A DNA stretch of 64,000 bases, taken from positions 1,236,001 through 1,300,000 of the forward strand of contig NZ_CP129118.1 in assembly GCF_033304615.1 (NCBI RefSeq), given 5' to 3'. The DNA is from Sporosarcina oncorhynchi (GTDB lineage: Bacteria; Bacillota; Bacilli; Bacillales_A; Planococcaceae). This document shows, in pieces, positions 46,980 to 55,962 of the stretch. The notes beneath the pieces were generated by a model that worked only from the letters and a program-made list of their open reading frames with translations, had not been told where the DNA came from and ran no database searches. The position numbers and the translations under genes are program-made. Positions within the stretch are counted from its first letter, which is position 1. Each line of letters starts with the position of its first letter.

Positions 46980-47393
46980 ATGACTAAAACAGGATTTTGG
47001 AGCCATCCCCTAGTAGAAACTGCAGGCTATTTCAGCGTTGTCGTCCTCTGCCTCATCGTTTCGATGGTGCTGTTTGAAATTGTCACGAAATATAAGAATT
47101 GGGAAGAGATAAAGAAAGGGAATGTGGCAGTGGCGATGGCTACAGGTGGGAAAATATTCGGTGTCGCGAACATTTTCCGTTATTCCATTGAACAGCATAA
47201 TACGTTGCCCCAGATGATTGGTTGGGGATTATATGGATTTTTATTGCTTGTCATCGCTTACTGGCTGTTCGAATTCCTTACGCCCCAGTTTCATATTGAC
47301 AAGGAAATCGAAGCGGACAACCGTTCCGTGGGATTTATTTCATTGGCGATTTCAGTTGGTCTGTCATTTGTCATTGGCGCGAGTATAGCTTAG
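46980..47393 (+). CDS. yshE: DUF350 (UPF0719) membrane protein YshE
   Basis: 137 residues and four membrane helices with the DUF350 pattern (VVLCLIVSMVLFEIVTKY, GNVAVAMATGGKIFGVANI). The family has no established activity. Its position right after mutS2 is the same as in B. subtilis. It is followed by a tiny gene 10 nt later. Confidence 0.87.
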   Translation: MTKTGFWSHPLVETAGYFSVVVLCLIVSMVLFEIVTKYKNWEEIKKGNVAVAMATGGKIFGVANIFRYSIEQHNTLPQMIGWGLYGFLLLVIAYWLFEFLTPQFHIDKEIEADNRSVGFISLAISVGLSFVIGASIA

Positions 47394-47403
47394 GAGAATT
47401 GAT

Positions 47404-47490
47404 ATGGAGAAATTATCGAAAGTACTTATTGTTATATGTATATTATTCATAGTAGTAGGAGCCTATTGGTTATTTACGAACACGCCTTGA
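47404..47490 (+). CDS. 28-residue single-span membrane peptide
   Basis: ATG 47404 follows TTAGGAGA by 6 nt. The product is MEKLSKVLIVICILFIVVGA then YWLFTNTP: a positively charged start, one 18-residue hydrophobic helix and a short tail, a typical small membrane protein. The stop codon lies inside the following terminator, so it is the last gene of the mutS2-yshE unit. It is not a signal peptide of a longer gene since the frame ends here. Function unknown. Confidence 0.65.
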   Translation: MEKLSKVLIVICILFIVVGAYWLFTNTP

Positions 47491-47518
47491 CTGAAATCTG
47501 CCAGTCAAGGCATTTTTT
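47484..47518 (+). terminator. Terminator after the small membrane peptide gene
   Basis: GCCTTGACTG / CAGTCAAGGC with an 8-nt loop and T6. Confidence 0.9.
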
Positions 47519-47540
47519 ATAGGATTTTTTTCTTTTCTAA

Positions 47541-47569
47541 TTGAAAGCGGATTCATTTATCGATATAAT
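47541..47569 (+). promoter_or_regulatory. lcfA promoter with weak FadR-like site
   Basis: TTGAAA (47541-47546) and TATAAT (47564-47569) are 17 nt apart. TGAAAGC-GGAT-TCATTTA (47542-47559) matches the FadR half sites TGAATGA / TCATTCA at 11 of 14 positions and covers the -35 and spacer. Confidence 0.6.
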
Positions 47570-47620
47570 AAGTGAAGAAGGAATTTTCAAAGAATTATAA
47601 TGATAAAAGGGGGTTTTACA

Positions 47621-49318
47621 ATGAAGGAAAAACCTTGGTTGGATTTATATCCGTCAGAGATTCCAAAAACGATTGAATATGATCGGATTCCACTGCAACA
47701 ATTTTTGACGAATTCAAGTAAGAAGTTTCCGGGCAAAACTGCGATGCACTTCATGGGCAAAGACATCACGTTTGCTGAGTTCCATGAGTCCGCTTTAAAG
47801 TTCGCGAACTATCTTAAATCACTAGGGGTGGAAAAAGGAGACCGTGTAGCGATTATGCTGCCAAACTGTCCACAAAGTGCTATTGCTTACTACGGCATCC
47901 TGTACATCGGAGGCATTGTCGTCCAGACAAATCCGTTGTACACGGAAAGAGAATTATCGTATCAGATGTCTGATTCGGGCGCAAAAGTCATCATCTCTCT
48001 CGATATTCTTTATAGTAGAATATCAAATGTGTTGAAAGAAACGAAGCTGGAACACGTGATTATTACAGGCATAAAAGATTATTTACCATTCCCAAAGAAT
48101 CTTGTTTATCCATTCATTCAGAAAAAAGAATATGGTATTATTGTAAAAGTAGAACATAGAGGGATGAACCATCTATTCACGGAAATCATGAAAGTGGCAA
48201 AGCCTGATCCGGTTTCTTATGATTTCAACTTTGAAGAAGATATTGCATTGCTGCAATATACAGGTGGTACTACGGGACCTCCTAAAGGCGTCATGTTGAC
48301 TCATGCTAATTTAATCAGCAATTCGCAGATGTGCAATGCGTGGTTATACAAATGTGAAGCTGGAGAAGAGACAGTTATGGGAATCCTGCCATTTTTCCAT
48401 GTGTACGGTATGACGACAGTCCTTCTGCTCTCTGTTATGCAAGGCAATAAGATGGTGTTGCTTCCAAAATTCGACTTTGAAACAGCCTTGAAGACAATCG
48501 ACAAACAAAAACCTACGTTGTTCCCAGGCGCACCTACAATTTATATTGGTTTGCTGAACCATCCGAACCTATCCAAGTATGATTTGTCTTCCATCAAAGC
48601 ATGTATTAGCGGATCTGCTGCATTACCGGTCGAACTGCAAGAGGAATTCGAGCGTGTTACTGGTGGGAAACTAGTAGAAGGATACGGATTGACAGAAACG
48701 TCTCCGGTTGCTATTGCAAACTTCGTGTGGGAAAAGCGACGTGTAAGCGGATCAATCGGTGTTCCTTGGCCAGATACGGATGCACGCATTATTGGACCGG
48801 ATTCAAGCGAGCCTTTACCAAATGGTGAAGTGGGGGAGATTGCTGTAAGCGGACCTCAAGTGATGAAAGGCTACTGGAACAGACCCGATGACACGCGGGA
48901 GACATTCCGTGATGGCTGGCTGTTGACTGGAGATCTTGGATATATGGATGACGCAGGTCATTTCTATGTAGTCGATCGTAAAAAAGATATGATTATTGCG
49001 AGCGGTTTCAATATTTATCCACGTGAAATTGAAGAAATTTTATATGAGCATCCAGCGATTCAAGAATGTGTTGTTGCCGGTATTCCCGATCCGTATCGTG
49101 GGGAAACGGTTAAAGCGTATATTGTCCTTAAAGAGGGTAAACAAATCTCAGAAGAAGAGTTGGATAAGTATTGCCGTGAACAACTTGCAGCCTACAAAGT
49201 ACCTCGGAAGTATGAGTTCAGAAAAGAACTTCCAAAAACAGCTGTAGGAAAAATACTTCGTCGTACTCTTGTTGATGAAGAGAAAAAGAAAATGGAACAT
49301 GAACTGAAAACGTCATAA
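47621..49318 (+). CDS. lcfA: Long-chain fatty acid--CoA ligase
   Basis: 565 residues. It activates fatty acids to acyl-CoA via an acyl-adenylate. The AMP-binding loop YTGGTTGPPKGVMLTH, the GYGLTETSP motif and the C-terminal DRKKDMIIASGFNIYP and GKILRR lysine motif are intact. AAAGGGGG precedes ATG 47621 (the earlier in-frame ATG 47600 precedes that site). First gene of the beta-oxidation unit with fadR, fadB, etfB and etfA. Confidence 0.94.
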   Translation: MKEKPWLDLYPSEIPKTIEYDRIPLQQFLTNSSKKFPGKTAMHFMGKDITFAEFHESALKFANYLKSLGVEKGDRVAIMLPNCPQSAIAYYGILYIGGIVVQTNPLYTERELSYQMSDSGAKVIISLDILYSRISNVLKETKLEHVIITGIKDYLPFPKNLVYPFIQKKEYGIIVKVEHRGMNHLFTEIMKVAKPDPVSYDFNFEEDIALLQYTGGTTGPPKGVMLTHANLISNSQMCNAWLYKCEAGEETVMGILPFFHVYGMTTVLLLSVMQGNKMVLLPKFDFETALKTIDKQKPTLFPGAPTIYIGLLNHPNLSKYDLSSIKACISGSAALPVELQEEFERVTGGKLVEGYGLTETSPVAIANFVWEKRRVSGSIGVPWPDTDARIIGPDSSEPLPNGEVGEIAVSGPQVMKGYWNRPDDTRETFRDGWLLTGDLGYMDDAGHFYVVDRKKDMIIASGFNIYPREIEEILYEHPAIQECVVAGIPDPYRGETVKAYIVLKEGKQISEEELDKYCREQLAAYKVPRKYEFRKELPKTAVGKILRRTLVDEEKKKMEHELKTS

Positions 49319-49326
49319 TGTAAAAC

Positions 49327-49380
49327 TTGACGACAACAGGATAAAAGATTATTATGGAAATATGAATGAACAATCATTCA
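49327..49380 (+). promoter_or_regulatory. fadR promoter and FadR operator
   Basis: TTGACG (49327-49332) and TATTAT (49350-49355) are 17 nt apart. A palindrome, TGAATGA-ACAA-TCATTCA (49363-49380), with all 14 half-site bases of the Bacillus FadR box, begins at the predicted start site. FadR would shut off its own transcription until long-chain acyl-CoA binds. Confidence 0.8.
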
Positions 49381-49405
49381 TATTTCTTTTTTGGTGGTGA
49401 GAATA

Positions 49406-49987
49406 ATGAAACGAGACAAACCTAAGTATAAACAGATTGTGGATGCCGCTGTTATTGTCATTGCTGAAAACGGCTATCACCAGGCGCAAGTATCTAAAAT
49501 TGCCAAGGAGGCCGGTGTAGCAGACGGTACAATCTATCTTTATTTCAAAAATAAAGAGGATATCCTCATCTCTGTTTTCAGAGAGAAGATGGGCATCTTT
49601 GCCGAGAACGTGAAAGAAATCCTCGAAAAGGAGATTCCAGCCACGGAAAAACTCTACAAGATGATTGATAACCATTTCTCACTGCTTTACAATGATCGTC
49701 ATCTCGCCATCGTCACCCAGTTGGAATTGCGTCAATCCAACAAAGATCTGCGGTCCCAAATCAACGAAGTGCTTAAAGAATACTTAACTTTACTTGATTC
49801 GATTTTAAAAGAGGGAATCGATCAAGGTGAATTTGAAAAGGGGATCGACATACGTCTTGCCCGTCAAATGGTCTTCGGCACAATAGATGAAACGATTACT
49901 TCTTGGGTAATGAATGATCAGAAGTATGATTTGTTGAAGTTGGCACCAGAAGTCCATCGACTAATTTTAAAAGGTATGATAGGTTGA
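49406..49987 (+). CDS. fadR: TetR-family fatty-acid degradation regulator FadR
   Basis: 193 residues, close to B. subtilis FadR. N-terminal helix-turn-helix (IVDAAVIVIAENGYHQAQVSKIAKEAGVADGTIYLYFKNKEDIL) and a ligand-binding C-terminal half with LAIVTQLELRQSN and MVFGTIDETITSWVMN. It releases DNA when bound to long-chain acyl-CoA. ATG 49406 follows GGTGGTGAG. It lies between lcfA and fadB and has its operator at its own promoter. Confidence 0.93.
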   Translation: MKRDKPKYKQIVDAAVIVIAENGYHQAQVSKIAKEAGVADGTIYLYFKNKEDILISVFREKMGIFAENVKEILEKEIPATEKLYKMIDNHFSLLYNDRHLAIVTQLELRQSNKDLRSQINEVLKEYLTLLDSILKEGIDQGEFEKGIDIRLARQMVFGTIDETITSWVMNDQKYDLLKLAPEVHRLILKGMIG

Positions 49988-50063
49988 ATGAAATGGACGA
50001 CTCACTTGTCCATCTTTCAACCACATAGAATTGAACTTGAAGTTCCTGAAAGGATGGGATGAA

Positions 50064-50837
50064 ATGGAGTTCTTGAAGATCACTATTGAGGACAGTATTG
50101 CAACCGCTGTCATTAATAGACCACCAGCCAACGCCTTGTCGAGTGGCCTTATCAGGGAAGTTAATGAACTTCTCGATACGGTGGAACATGATGATGACGT
50201 CAGAGTAGTCGTGCTTCATGGTGAAGGTAAGTTCTTCTCTGCAGGCGCAGACATTAAAGAATTCACGACTGTGTCGTCAGGAGAAGAGTTTTCCAAACTA
50301 TCGTCGGCTGGGCAAGAGGTTTTCGAGAGATTGGAAAACTTCAGCAAACCGGTTATCGCAGCTATTCATGGCGCGGCTTTAGGCGGCGGACTTGAGCTAG
50401 CGATGGGATGTCACATCCGCTTTGTCACAGAAAAAGCAAAGCTTGGCTTGCCGGAATTGCAGTTGGGGCTCATACCAGGCTTTGCTGGAACGCAACGACT
50501 TCCACGCTTAGTAGGTGCTGCCAAAGCTGCAGAAATGCTCTTAACAAGTGATCCTGTTACAGGCGAACAGGCTGTCCGTCTGGGATTAGCAAACCAGGTA
50601 TTTTCTGATGAGGAACTGTTGCCTAAAACGATGGAAATCGCGAAGAAAATTGCGAAGAAAAGCCCGGTTGCGATGAAAGCAGCTCTTCGCATGCTGCAAT
50701 ATACGAAACATGAATCATTCCGTCAAGGTGTGAAGGCTGAAGCCGATTCGTTCGGAGAGGTCTTTGTTTCTGCAGACGCAAAAGAGGGCATTAGTGCATT
50801 TATTGAAAAAAGGGAACCGCATTTCACAGGAAAGTAA
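50064..50837 (+). CDS. fadB: Enoyl-CoA hydratase
   Basis: 257-residue crotonase fold. The CoA-binding/oxyanion segment SAGADIKEF, the first catalytic glutamate in [10 protein letters not shown] and the second in [18 protein letters not shown] are present, so hydration of trans-2-enoyl-CoA in beta-oxidation is expected. ATG 50064 follows AAAGGATGGGATG. In the same unit as fadR and the electron-transfer flavoprotein genes. Confidence 0.92.
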   Translation: MEFLKITIEDSIATAVINRPPANALSSGLIREVNELLDTVEHDDDVRVVVLHGEGKFFSAGADIKEFTTVSSGEEFSKLSSAGQEVFERLENFSKPVIAAIHGAALGGGLELAMGCHIRFVTEKAKLGLPELQLGLIPGFAGTQRLPRLVGAAKAAEMLLTSDPVTGEQAVRLGLANQVFSDEELLPKTMEIAKKIAKKSPVAMKAALRMLQYTKHESFRQGVKAEADSFGEVFVSADAKEGISAFIEKREPHFTGK

Positions 50838-50859
50838 ATACGCTGAGGAGGTCTGGATT

Positions 50860-51633
50860 ATGAACATTTATGCATTGGTAAAACGGACATTTGACACAGA
50901 AGAGAGAATTACAGTTTCTAACGGAAAGATTGTTGAAGATGGAGCAGAGTTCATTATCAACCCATATGACGAATATGCAATTGAAGAAGCAATCCAAGTT
51001 CGGGACGCGAATGGCGGCGAAGTGACTGTCGTAACAATTGGCGGAGAAGAGGCGGAAAAGCAACTTCGCACAGCACTTGCTATGGGAGCTGACAAAGCTG
51101 TACTCATTAATACGGAAGACGATCTTGATGAGATGGACGAATTTTCCGCTGCGAAAATTATTGCTGAATATTTGAAAGACAAAGATGCTGATCTTATTCT
51201 TGCGGGTAACGTTGCAATCGATGGTGGTTCTGGTCAAGTCGGACCGCGTGTCGCAGAACTTTTGGGCATCAACTATGTAACAACAATTACAAACCTGGAA
51301 ATCGATGGGACATCCGTTAAGATTATTCGTGACGTAGAAGGCGATTCTGAAACAATCGAAACTTCCCTTCCATTGTTAGTGACTGCACAACAAGGATTAA
51401 ACGAACCACGTTATCCATCATTGCCAGGTATTATGAAAGCGAAGAAAAAGCCGCTTGAAGAACTAGAACTGGATGATCTGGATCTCGATGAAGATGACGT
51501 TGAAGCGAAAACAGAAACGATCGAAATCTACATGCCTCCACAAAAAGCTGCAGGGCGTGTACTAGAAGGCGACATTCCTGATCAAGTGAAGGAACTCGTT
51601 AACCTTTTGAATAAAGAAGCAAAAGTGCTTTGA
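50860..51633 (+). CDS. etfB: Electron transfer flavoprotein beta subunit
   Basis: 257 residues. The AMP-binding beta subunit pattern is visible in NPYDEYAIEEAIQVR, AMGADKAVLI, LILAGNVAIDGGSGQVGPRVAELLG and EPRYPSLPGIMKAKKKPLE. The heterodimer takes electrons from acyl-CoA dehydrogenases to the respiratory chain. ATG 50860 follows GAGGAGG; upstream codons overlap fadB and are not used. Confidence 0.95.
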   Translation: MNIYALVKRTFDTEERITVSNGKIVEDGAEFIINPYDEYAIEEAIQVRDANGGEVTVVTIGGEEAEKQLRTALAMGADKAVLINTEDDLDEMDEFSAAKIIAEYLKDKDADLILAGNVAIDGGSGQVGPRVAELLGINYVTTITNLEIDGTSVKIIRDVEGDSETIETSLPLLVTAQQGLNEPRYPSLPGIMKAKKKPLEELELDDLDLDEDDVEAKTETIEIYMPPQKAAGRVLEGDIPDQVKELVNLLNKEAKVL

Positions 51634-51666
51634 TGGCAATTTATCATGTAATGGGAGGGACTCTAT

Positions 51667-52641
51667 ATGTCTAAAAAAATATTAGTACTTGGTGAAGCTC
51701 GTGAAGGAGCATTGCGTAACGTATCATTCGAAGCGGTCGCGGCAGCGAAAACAGTATCAGGCGGTGGAGAAATCGTCGGTGTCCTGTTTGGAGATGCAGT
51801 ACAATCCTTAGGAGAAGAAATGATCAAATTTGGTGCGGATCGTGTAATCACAGTCGAGCATCCACATTTGAAACACTATACATCTGACGGCTATAGCCAA
51901 GCTTTTATGGCTGTATATGAGCAGGAAAAACCCGAAGCGATCGTTTTCGGTCATACTGCATTAGGAAAAGATTTGTCACCAAAAATTGCTAGTAAACTAT
52001 CAACAGGTTTAGTGTCTGACGTTACAGCAATCGAAGGTGAAGGAGATGACGCAATCTTCATCCGTCCAATCTATTCCGGTAAAGCATTTGAAAAGGTGAA
52101 GAACAAGGAAGGACTTTTGTTCATCTCAATTCGTCCGAACAATATTGCTCCACTCGAAAAGGATGAAGGTCGTTCAGGCGATGTATCTTCTATGTCAGTG
52201 GACATTACAAACTTGCGCTCTGTCATTAAAGATGTTGTCCGTAAATCTACTGACGGTGTCGATCTGTCTGAGGCTAAAGTCGTTGTTGCAGGTGGACGCG
52301 GTGTGAAAAGTGCAGAAGGCTTTGAACCTCTTGAGGAATTAGCGAAACTACTTGGCGGCGCAGTTGGCGCTTCACGTGGAGCTTGTGACGCAGATTACTG
52401 TGATTACTCACTGCAAATCGGTCAAACAGGTAAAGTTGTAACACCTGATCTATATATCGCGGCAGGCATCTCCGGCGCAATCCAGCACATGGCAGGAATG
52501 TCTAACTCGAAAGTAATTGTAGCAATTAATAAAGATCCTGAAGCAAATATCTTCAAAGTCGCGGATTACGGTATCGTCGGAGATCTATTCGAAGTTATCC
52601 CGATGATGATTGAAGAAATCAAAAAAGTGAAATCTAACTAA
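51667..52641 (+). CDS. etfA: Electron transfer flavoprotein alpha subunit
   Basis: 324 residues. The C-terminal FAD domain has [59 protein letters not shown] and [22 protein letters not shown] sits here, and the beta subunit lies 33 nt upstream. ATG follows TGGGAGGG. Last gene of the fatty-acid unit; a strong terminator follows. Confidence 0.96.
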   Translation: MSKKILVLGEAREGALRNVSFEAVAAAKTVSGGGEIVGVLFGDAVQSLGEEMIKFGADRVITVEHPHLKHYTSDGYSQAFMAVYEQEKPEAIVFGHTALGKDLSPKIASKLSTGLVSDVTAIEGEGDDAIFIRPIYSGKAFEKVKNKEGLLFISIRPNNIAPLEKDEGRSGDVSSMSVDITNLRSVIKDVVRKSTDGVDLSEAKVVVAGGRGVKSAEGFEPLEELAKLLGGAVGASRGACDADYCDYSLQIGQTGKVVTPDLYIAAGISGAIQHMAGMSNSKVIVAINKDPEANIFKVADYGIVGDLFEVIPMMIEEIKKVKSN

Positions 52642-52666
52642 TTTAGTCGATTAAGGTTATTATATT

Positions 52667-52718
52667 AAGACTGTTGGCAAACTCTTGAGTATAGAGAGTT
52701 TGCCAACAGTCTTTTTTT
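52667..52718 (+). terminator. Terminator after etfBA
   Basis: An 18-bp stem, AAGACTGTTGGCAAACTC with its complement, loop of 11 nt, T7. Confidence 0.95.
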
Positions 52719-52740
52719 CAATGAAATATATCCTGGAAAG

Positions 52741-52866
52741 TTGATTTTCGCTGCGAGCGGACGCTTTCCGAGGGGCTTGCTCTCAGCCGCATCCCTCGCT
52801 TTGCTCAGTCCAGGGTCTTCGAGCTTCGCTGATCTCTCTGGAGTCGCCGCTCTCCGCTACAATCAA
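52741..52866. repeat. GC-rich MITE-like intergenic element
   Basis: 126 bp bounded by TTGATT (52741-52746) and AATCAA (52861-52866), with imperfect inverted ends continuing inwards (TCGCTGCGAGCGG against CCGCTCTCCGCTA). It is clearly more GC-rich than its neighbours and holds no gene. Words such as GGAGTCGCCGCTCTCCGCT are familiar to me from intergenic repeats common in Bacillales genomes. No clear target duplication is seen. Confidence 0.6.
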
Positions 52867-52963
52867 ATAAACTCTTTGTTGAATAGATAATTACGGGTAA
52901 AGATGAAATTCTTACACGTTGTAATATTAATGAAGACAACATTCATTAGAAAATAGAATCTTA

Positions 52964-52996
52964 GTTGATTGAAGCGCCGCCCGGAACGGAAATCAT
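52964..52996. repeat. Internally deleted remnant of the same element family
   Basis: GTTGATTGAAGCG is directly joined to CCGCCCGGAACGGAAATCA. The left and right halves look like the two ends of the family represented at 52741-52866, with the centre missing. The copy lies about 100 nt upstream of trxA and might influence its promoter region. Confidence 0.4.
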
Positions 52997-53047
52997 CGTA
53001 CCCATTAGCACACATAAGCAGATGTTTAGCCGGCATCAATGGAGCCG

Positions 53048-53056
53048 TGCTATAAT
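53048..53056 (+). promoter_or_regulatory. trxA extended -10 promoter
   Basis: TGCTATAAT (53048-53056) is a perfect extended -10. No good -35 is seen at 16-18 nt. It lies 39 nt before trxA and next to a repeat remnant. Confidence 0.55.
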
Positions 53057-53095
53057 TTATATATAGTTCGATTTATCAAAAGGAGGCAACACAAA

Positions 53096-53410
53096 ATGGC
53101 AATTATTCATGCTACTGACCAAGATTTCAAAGATCAGACAAAAGAAGGACTCGTACTCGTAGACTTCTGGGCAACATGGTGCGGACCTTGTAAAATGATC
53201 GCTCCAGTCCTTGAGGAATTAGATGGCGACCTTGCAGGTAAAGCAAAAATCGTTAAAGTTGATGTCGACGAAAACCAATCTACAGCTGGTGAATACGGCA
53301 TCATGTCAATACCTACACTCGTTCTTTTCAAAGATGGCGAAATCGTAGATAAAGTTGTTGGTTTCCAACCAAAAGAACAACTTGCTGATTTGATCGAAAA
53401 GCATTCGTAA
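53096..53410 (+). CDS. trxA: Thioredoxin
   Basis: 104 residues with the redox motif WCGPC in VDFWATWCGPCKMIAPVLEEL and the cis-proline in MSIPTLVLFKDG. General disulfide reductase partner of thioredoxin reductase. ATG 53096 follows AAAGGAGG. It lies between etfA and uvrC, the same order as in B. subtilis, but carries its own promoter and terminator. Confidence 0.97.
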   Translation: MAIIHATDQDFKDQTKEGLVLVDFWATWCGPCKMIAPVLEELDGDLAGKAKIVKVDVDENQSTAGEYGIMSIPTLVLFKDGEIVDKVVGFQPKEQLADLIEKHS

Positions 53411-53421
53411 TGGATTACTTG

Positions 53422-53456
53422 AAACCGGGAACCTTAATAGGAACCCGGTTTTTTTG
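53422..53456 (+). terminator. Terminator after trxA
   Basis: AAACCGGG / CCCGGTTT with inner AACC/GGAA partial pairing and T7. Confidence 0.88.
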
Positions 53457-53470
53457 GTAGGTGAAGAAAG

Positions 53471-55276
53471 TTGAAAGAAGTAATCGAACATAAATTATCC
53501 TTATTACCGGACTATCCGGGCTGTTATTTGATGAAAGACCGTCAAGGTACAGTCATATACGTAGGAAAAGCAAAAGTGCTCAAAAACAGGGTACGCAGCT
53601 ATTTTACTGGATCACATGATGCGAAAACGCAACGTCTTGTAGGTGAGATTGAGGATTTTGAATATATCGTAACGGGTTCTGACATAGAAGCACTAATTCT
53701 TGAATTAAATCTCATTAAGCAATACGATCCAAAATTCAATATCATGCTTAAGGATGATAAAACATATCCGTATTTAAAACTGACTGCTGAACGTCATCCG
53801 AAACTAATTGTTACGCGCCAACTGAAAAAAGATAAAGGTAAGTATTTCGGACCTTATCCGAATGCTACGGCAGCGCATGAGACGAAAAAGTTGCTTGACA
53901 GGCTCTATCCTTACCGGAAATGCTATAAAATGCCTGATCGTGTCTGCCTTTATTATCATCTTGGCCAGTGTCTTGCCCCTTGTGTAAATGAAGTGAAAAC
54001 GGAAACGTACAAAGAAATGATCGATGATATTAGCCGTTTCCTCAATGGCGGCTATAAACATATGAAAAAAGAATTGACTGAAAAGATGTCGGTTGCTGCA
54101 GAAAATCTCGAATTTGAACGGGCGAAAGAATACCGCGATCAGATTTCAAACATTGAAGCCGTCATGGAAAAACAGACGATGATGATGAATGATTTCACGG
54201 ATCGTGATGTATTTGGTTATGCAGTTGAAAAGGGTTGGATGTGTGTCCAAGTCTTTTTTGTCCGTCAAGGAAAGCTGATTGAAAGAGATGTTTCTATCTT
54301 CCCCTTATACCAGGATCCCGAAGAAGAAATGCTCACATTTATTGGACAATTTTATGGCAAGACAGGTCATTTGTTACCAAAAGAAGTGTTACTGCCTGAA
54401 GGTATTAATCAACAGATCGTACAGGAACTATTGAAAGTACATGTCTATATCCCTCAACGAGGTAAAAAGAAAGATTTGCTGAAGCTGTCGATGAAAAACG
54501 CCGAGATTTCTTTAAGTCAGAAATTCCAATTGATTGAACGCCAAGAGCAACGTACAATTGGTGCATGTGAAGACTTGGGTGAAGCGATGAACATTTCAAC
54601 GCCCCTACGTATCGAAGCGTTTGATAACTCCCATACGGGTGGGGTGGATCCAGTTTCTGCAATGGTATCATTCATTGACGGAAAGCCAAACCGCAAAGAT
54701 TACCGGAAATACAAAACAAAAACGGCAGCCGCTCATGATGATTATGGAGCAATGCGTGAAGTCATTAGACGAAGATATACAAGAGTGTTAAAAGACGATT
54801 TACCACTGCCTGATCTCATTATTATTGATGGTGGAAAAGGGCAGATGGAAATAGCACGTGACGTGATTGAGGACGAACTGGGGTTATCCATACCCATTGC
54901 GGGCCTCGCTAAAGATGAAAAACACCAGACAGCCCAGCTGCTTTACGGTAATCCGATTGAAGTTGTTCCTTTGAAACGCACGAGTGAAGCGTTCTATTTA
55001 TTGCAACGCATACAGGATGAAGTGCACAGGTTCGTCATAACGTTTCATAGACAGCGACGAGATACTAATTCATTGACGTCAGTTTTAGACGAGTTGCCGG
55101 GTATTGGACCGAAACGGAAGAAACAGTTATTAAAGCATTTCGGTTCCATGAAGAAGATAAAAGAGGCCAATACGGAGCAGTTGATTGAAGCTGGTATGCC
55201 AGCAAAGGTCGCAGAATCAGTCATGAGTTATTTTAACGAAGAAATAATAGCGGAAGAAATTCAGGACGATCAATGA
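53471..55276 (+). CDS. uvrC: Excinuclease ABC subunit C
   Basis: 601 residues. N-terminal GIY-YIG nuclease ([20 protein letters not shown]), a cysteine cluster [21 protein letters not shown], the UVR helix (about 200-235), the RNase H-like nuclease with AFDNSHTGG and IIDGGKGQ, and C-terminal helix-hairpin-helix motifs ([18 protein letters not shown]). It makes both incisions around UvrB-bound lesions. TTG 53471 is preceded by GGTGAAG. Confidence 0.95.
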   Translation: MKEVIEHKLSLLPDYPGCYLMKDRQGTVIYVGKAKVLKNRVRSYFTGSHDAKTQRLVGEIEDFEYIVTGSDIEALILELNLIKQYDPKFNIMLKDDKTYPYLKLTAERHPKLIVTRQLKKDKGKYFGPYPNATAAHETKKLLDRLYPYRKCYKMPDRVCLYYHLGQCLAPCVNEVKTETYKEMIDDISRFLNGGYKHMKKELTEKMSVAAENLEFERAKEYRDQISNIEAVMEKQTMMMNDFTDRDVFGYAVEKGWMCVQVFFVRQGKLIERDVSIFPLYQDPEEEMLTFIGQFYGKTGHLLPKEVLLPEGINQQIVQELLKVHVYIPQRGKKKDLLKLSMKNAEISLSQKFQLIERQEQRTIGACEDLGEAMNISTPLRIEAFDNSHTGGVDPVSAMVSFIDGKPNRKDYRKYKTKTAAAHDDYGAMREVIRRRYTRVLKDDLPLPDLIIIDGGKGQMEIARDVIEDELGLSIPIAGLAKDEKHQTAQLLYGNPIEVVPLKRTSEAFYLLQRIQDEVHRFVITFHRQRRDTNSLTSVLDELPGIGPKRKKQLLKHFGSMKKIKEANTEQLIEAGMPAKVAESVMSYFNEEIIAEEIQDDQ

Positions 55277-55308
55277 AAAAAGGACTACAACAGAAATCGT
55301 TGTAGTCC
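55276..55308 (-). terminator. Terminator of yslB
   Basis: GGACTACAA / TTGTAGTCC with a 9-nt loop. The T run is on the minus strand (plus A run 55276-55281). It may also weaken uvrC read-through. Confidence 0.75.
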
Positions 55309-55325
55309 GAAGCTTTTCAAGTAAG

Positions 55326-55742
55326 TTACATTTTTGTTTTTGAATCCCATTTGACAATGAAACGAATTTGTTTGTCTTTCAGCATTTTTTCACCGTAGCA
55401 TTCAGTGAGGAAGCCATTCAGTTTTTGGAACTGTTCAGCGATGAAACCAGCTTCGAGCTGATAGGATCTATTTTCAATTAAAGTAGTATCCTCTTCGTGG
55501 AGAGTCAACCAAACTTCATCTTTCGGCGTGCGTGTATCTGAAAAGGATAGCGGACCCCAACCGGCTTCTTGAAAAAAGTCCGGGATTTCATCGGATGAAA
55601 AAACAGGGAACTTCCTGGCAACGCTTTTTCCTGCCCAATATAGAATCTCGTCTTGATGTTTTCCAAGAATAGAAGGTAACACATGGTCTTTCAATATTTC
55701 ATAGCCAAGTCGGGTAGGGTGAATGTCAATTTCTTTAGTCAA
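55326..55742 (-). CDS. yslB: DUF2507 protein YslB
   Basis: 138 residues with the DUF2507 pattern (GYEILKDHVLPSILGKHQDEILYWAGKSVARKF and a later FIAEQFQKLNG). The fold is related to the V4R/4-vinyl reductase ligand domain; the role is unknown. In B. subtilis it lies between the uvrC/lysC region and sdhC; here it is on the minus strand. TTG 55742 is the start with AAAGGA 11 nt upstream. Confidence 0.82.
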   Translation of the reverse strand: MTKEIDIHPTRLGYEILKDHVLPSILGKHQDEILYWAGKSVARKFPVFSSDEIPDFFQEAGWGPLSFSDTRTPKDEVWLTLHEEDTTLIENRSYQLEAGFIAEQFQKLNGFLTECYGEKMLKDKQIRFIVKWDSKTKM

Positions 55743-55821
55743 CGAGTATGCAGTCCTTTCGGAGGAAAAATCAGATTGTTTCGGGTACTTTTCAAGACGG
55801 ACAAGAAAAGTTCACATCTCC

Positions 55822-55850
55822 TTGACCTCCTCAAAAGTGAGGAGTACAAT
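55822..55850 (+). promoter_or_regulatory. sdhCAB promoter with inverted repeat in the spacer
   Basis: TTGACC (55822-55827) and TACAAT (55845-55850) are exactly 17 nt apart. CTCCTCA (55827-55833) and TGAGGAG (55838-55844) form a perfect 7-bp inverted repeat that fills the spacer, a placement suited to a repressor or an MerR-like activator. No factor is known for this site. Confidence 0.65.
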
Positions 55851-55962
55851 GAACATGTTATCTTATTGTACCATGAAGGGGCATACCGTCAACGTTATCA
55901 TGAGTAGTACGAATGATGTGATTTGACCGGTATATCTCACTTAATAAGGGAGGGTAAAAGAC

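Noticed and set aside
50824-51237. Antisense ORFs across etfB and similar shadow frames
   Set aside because: They lie entirely opposite well-conserved genes and show no ribosome sites or family features.
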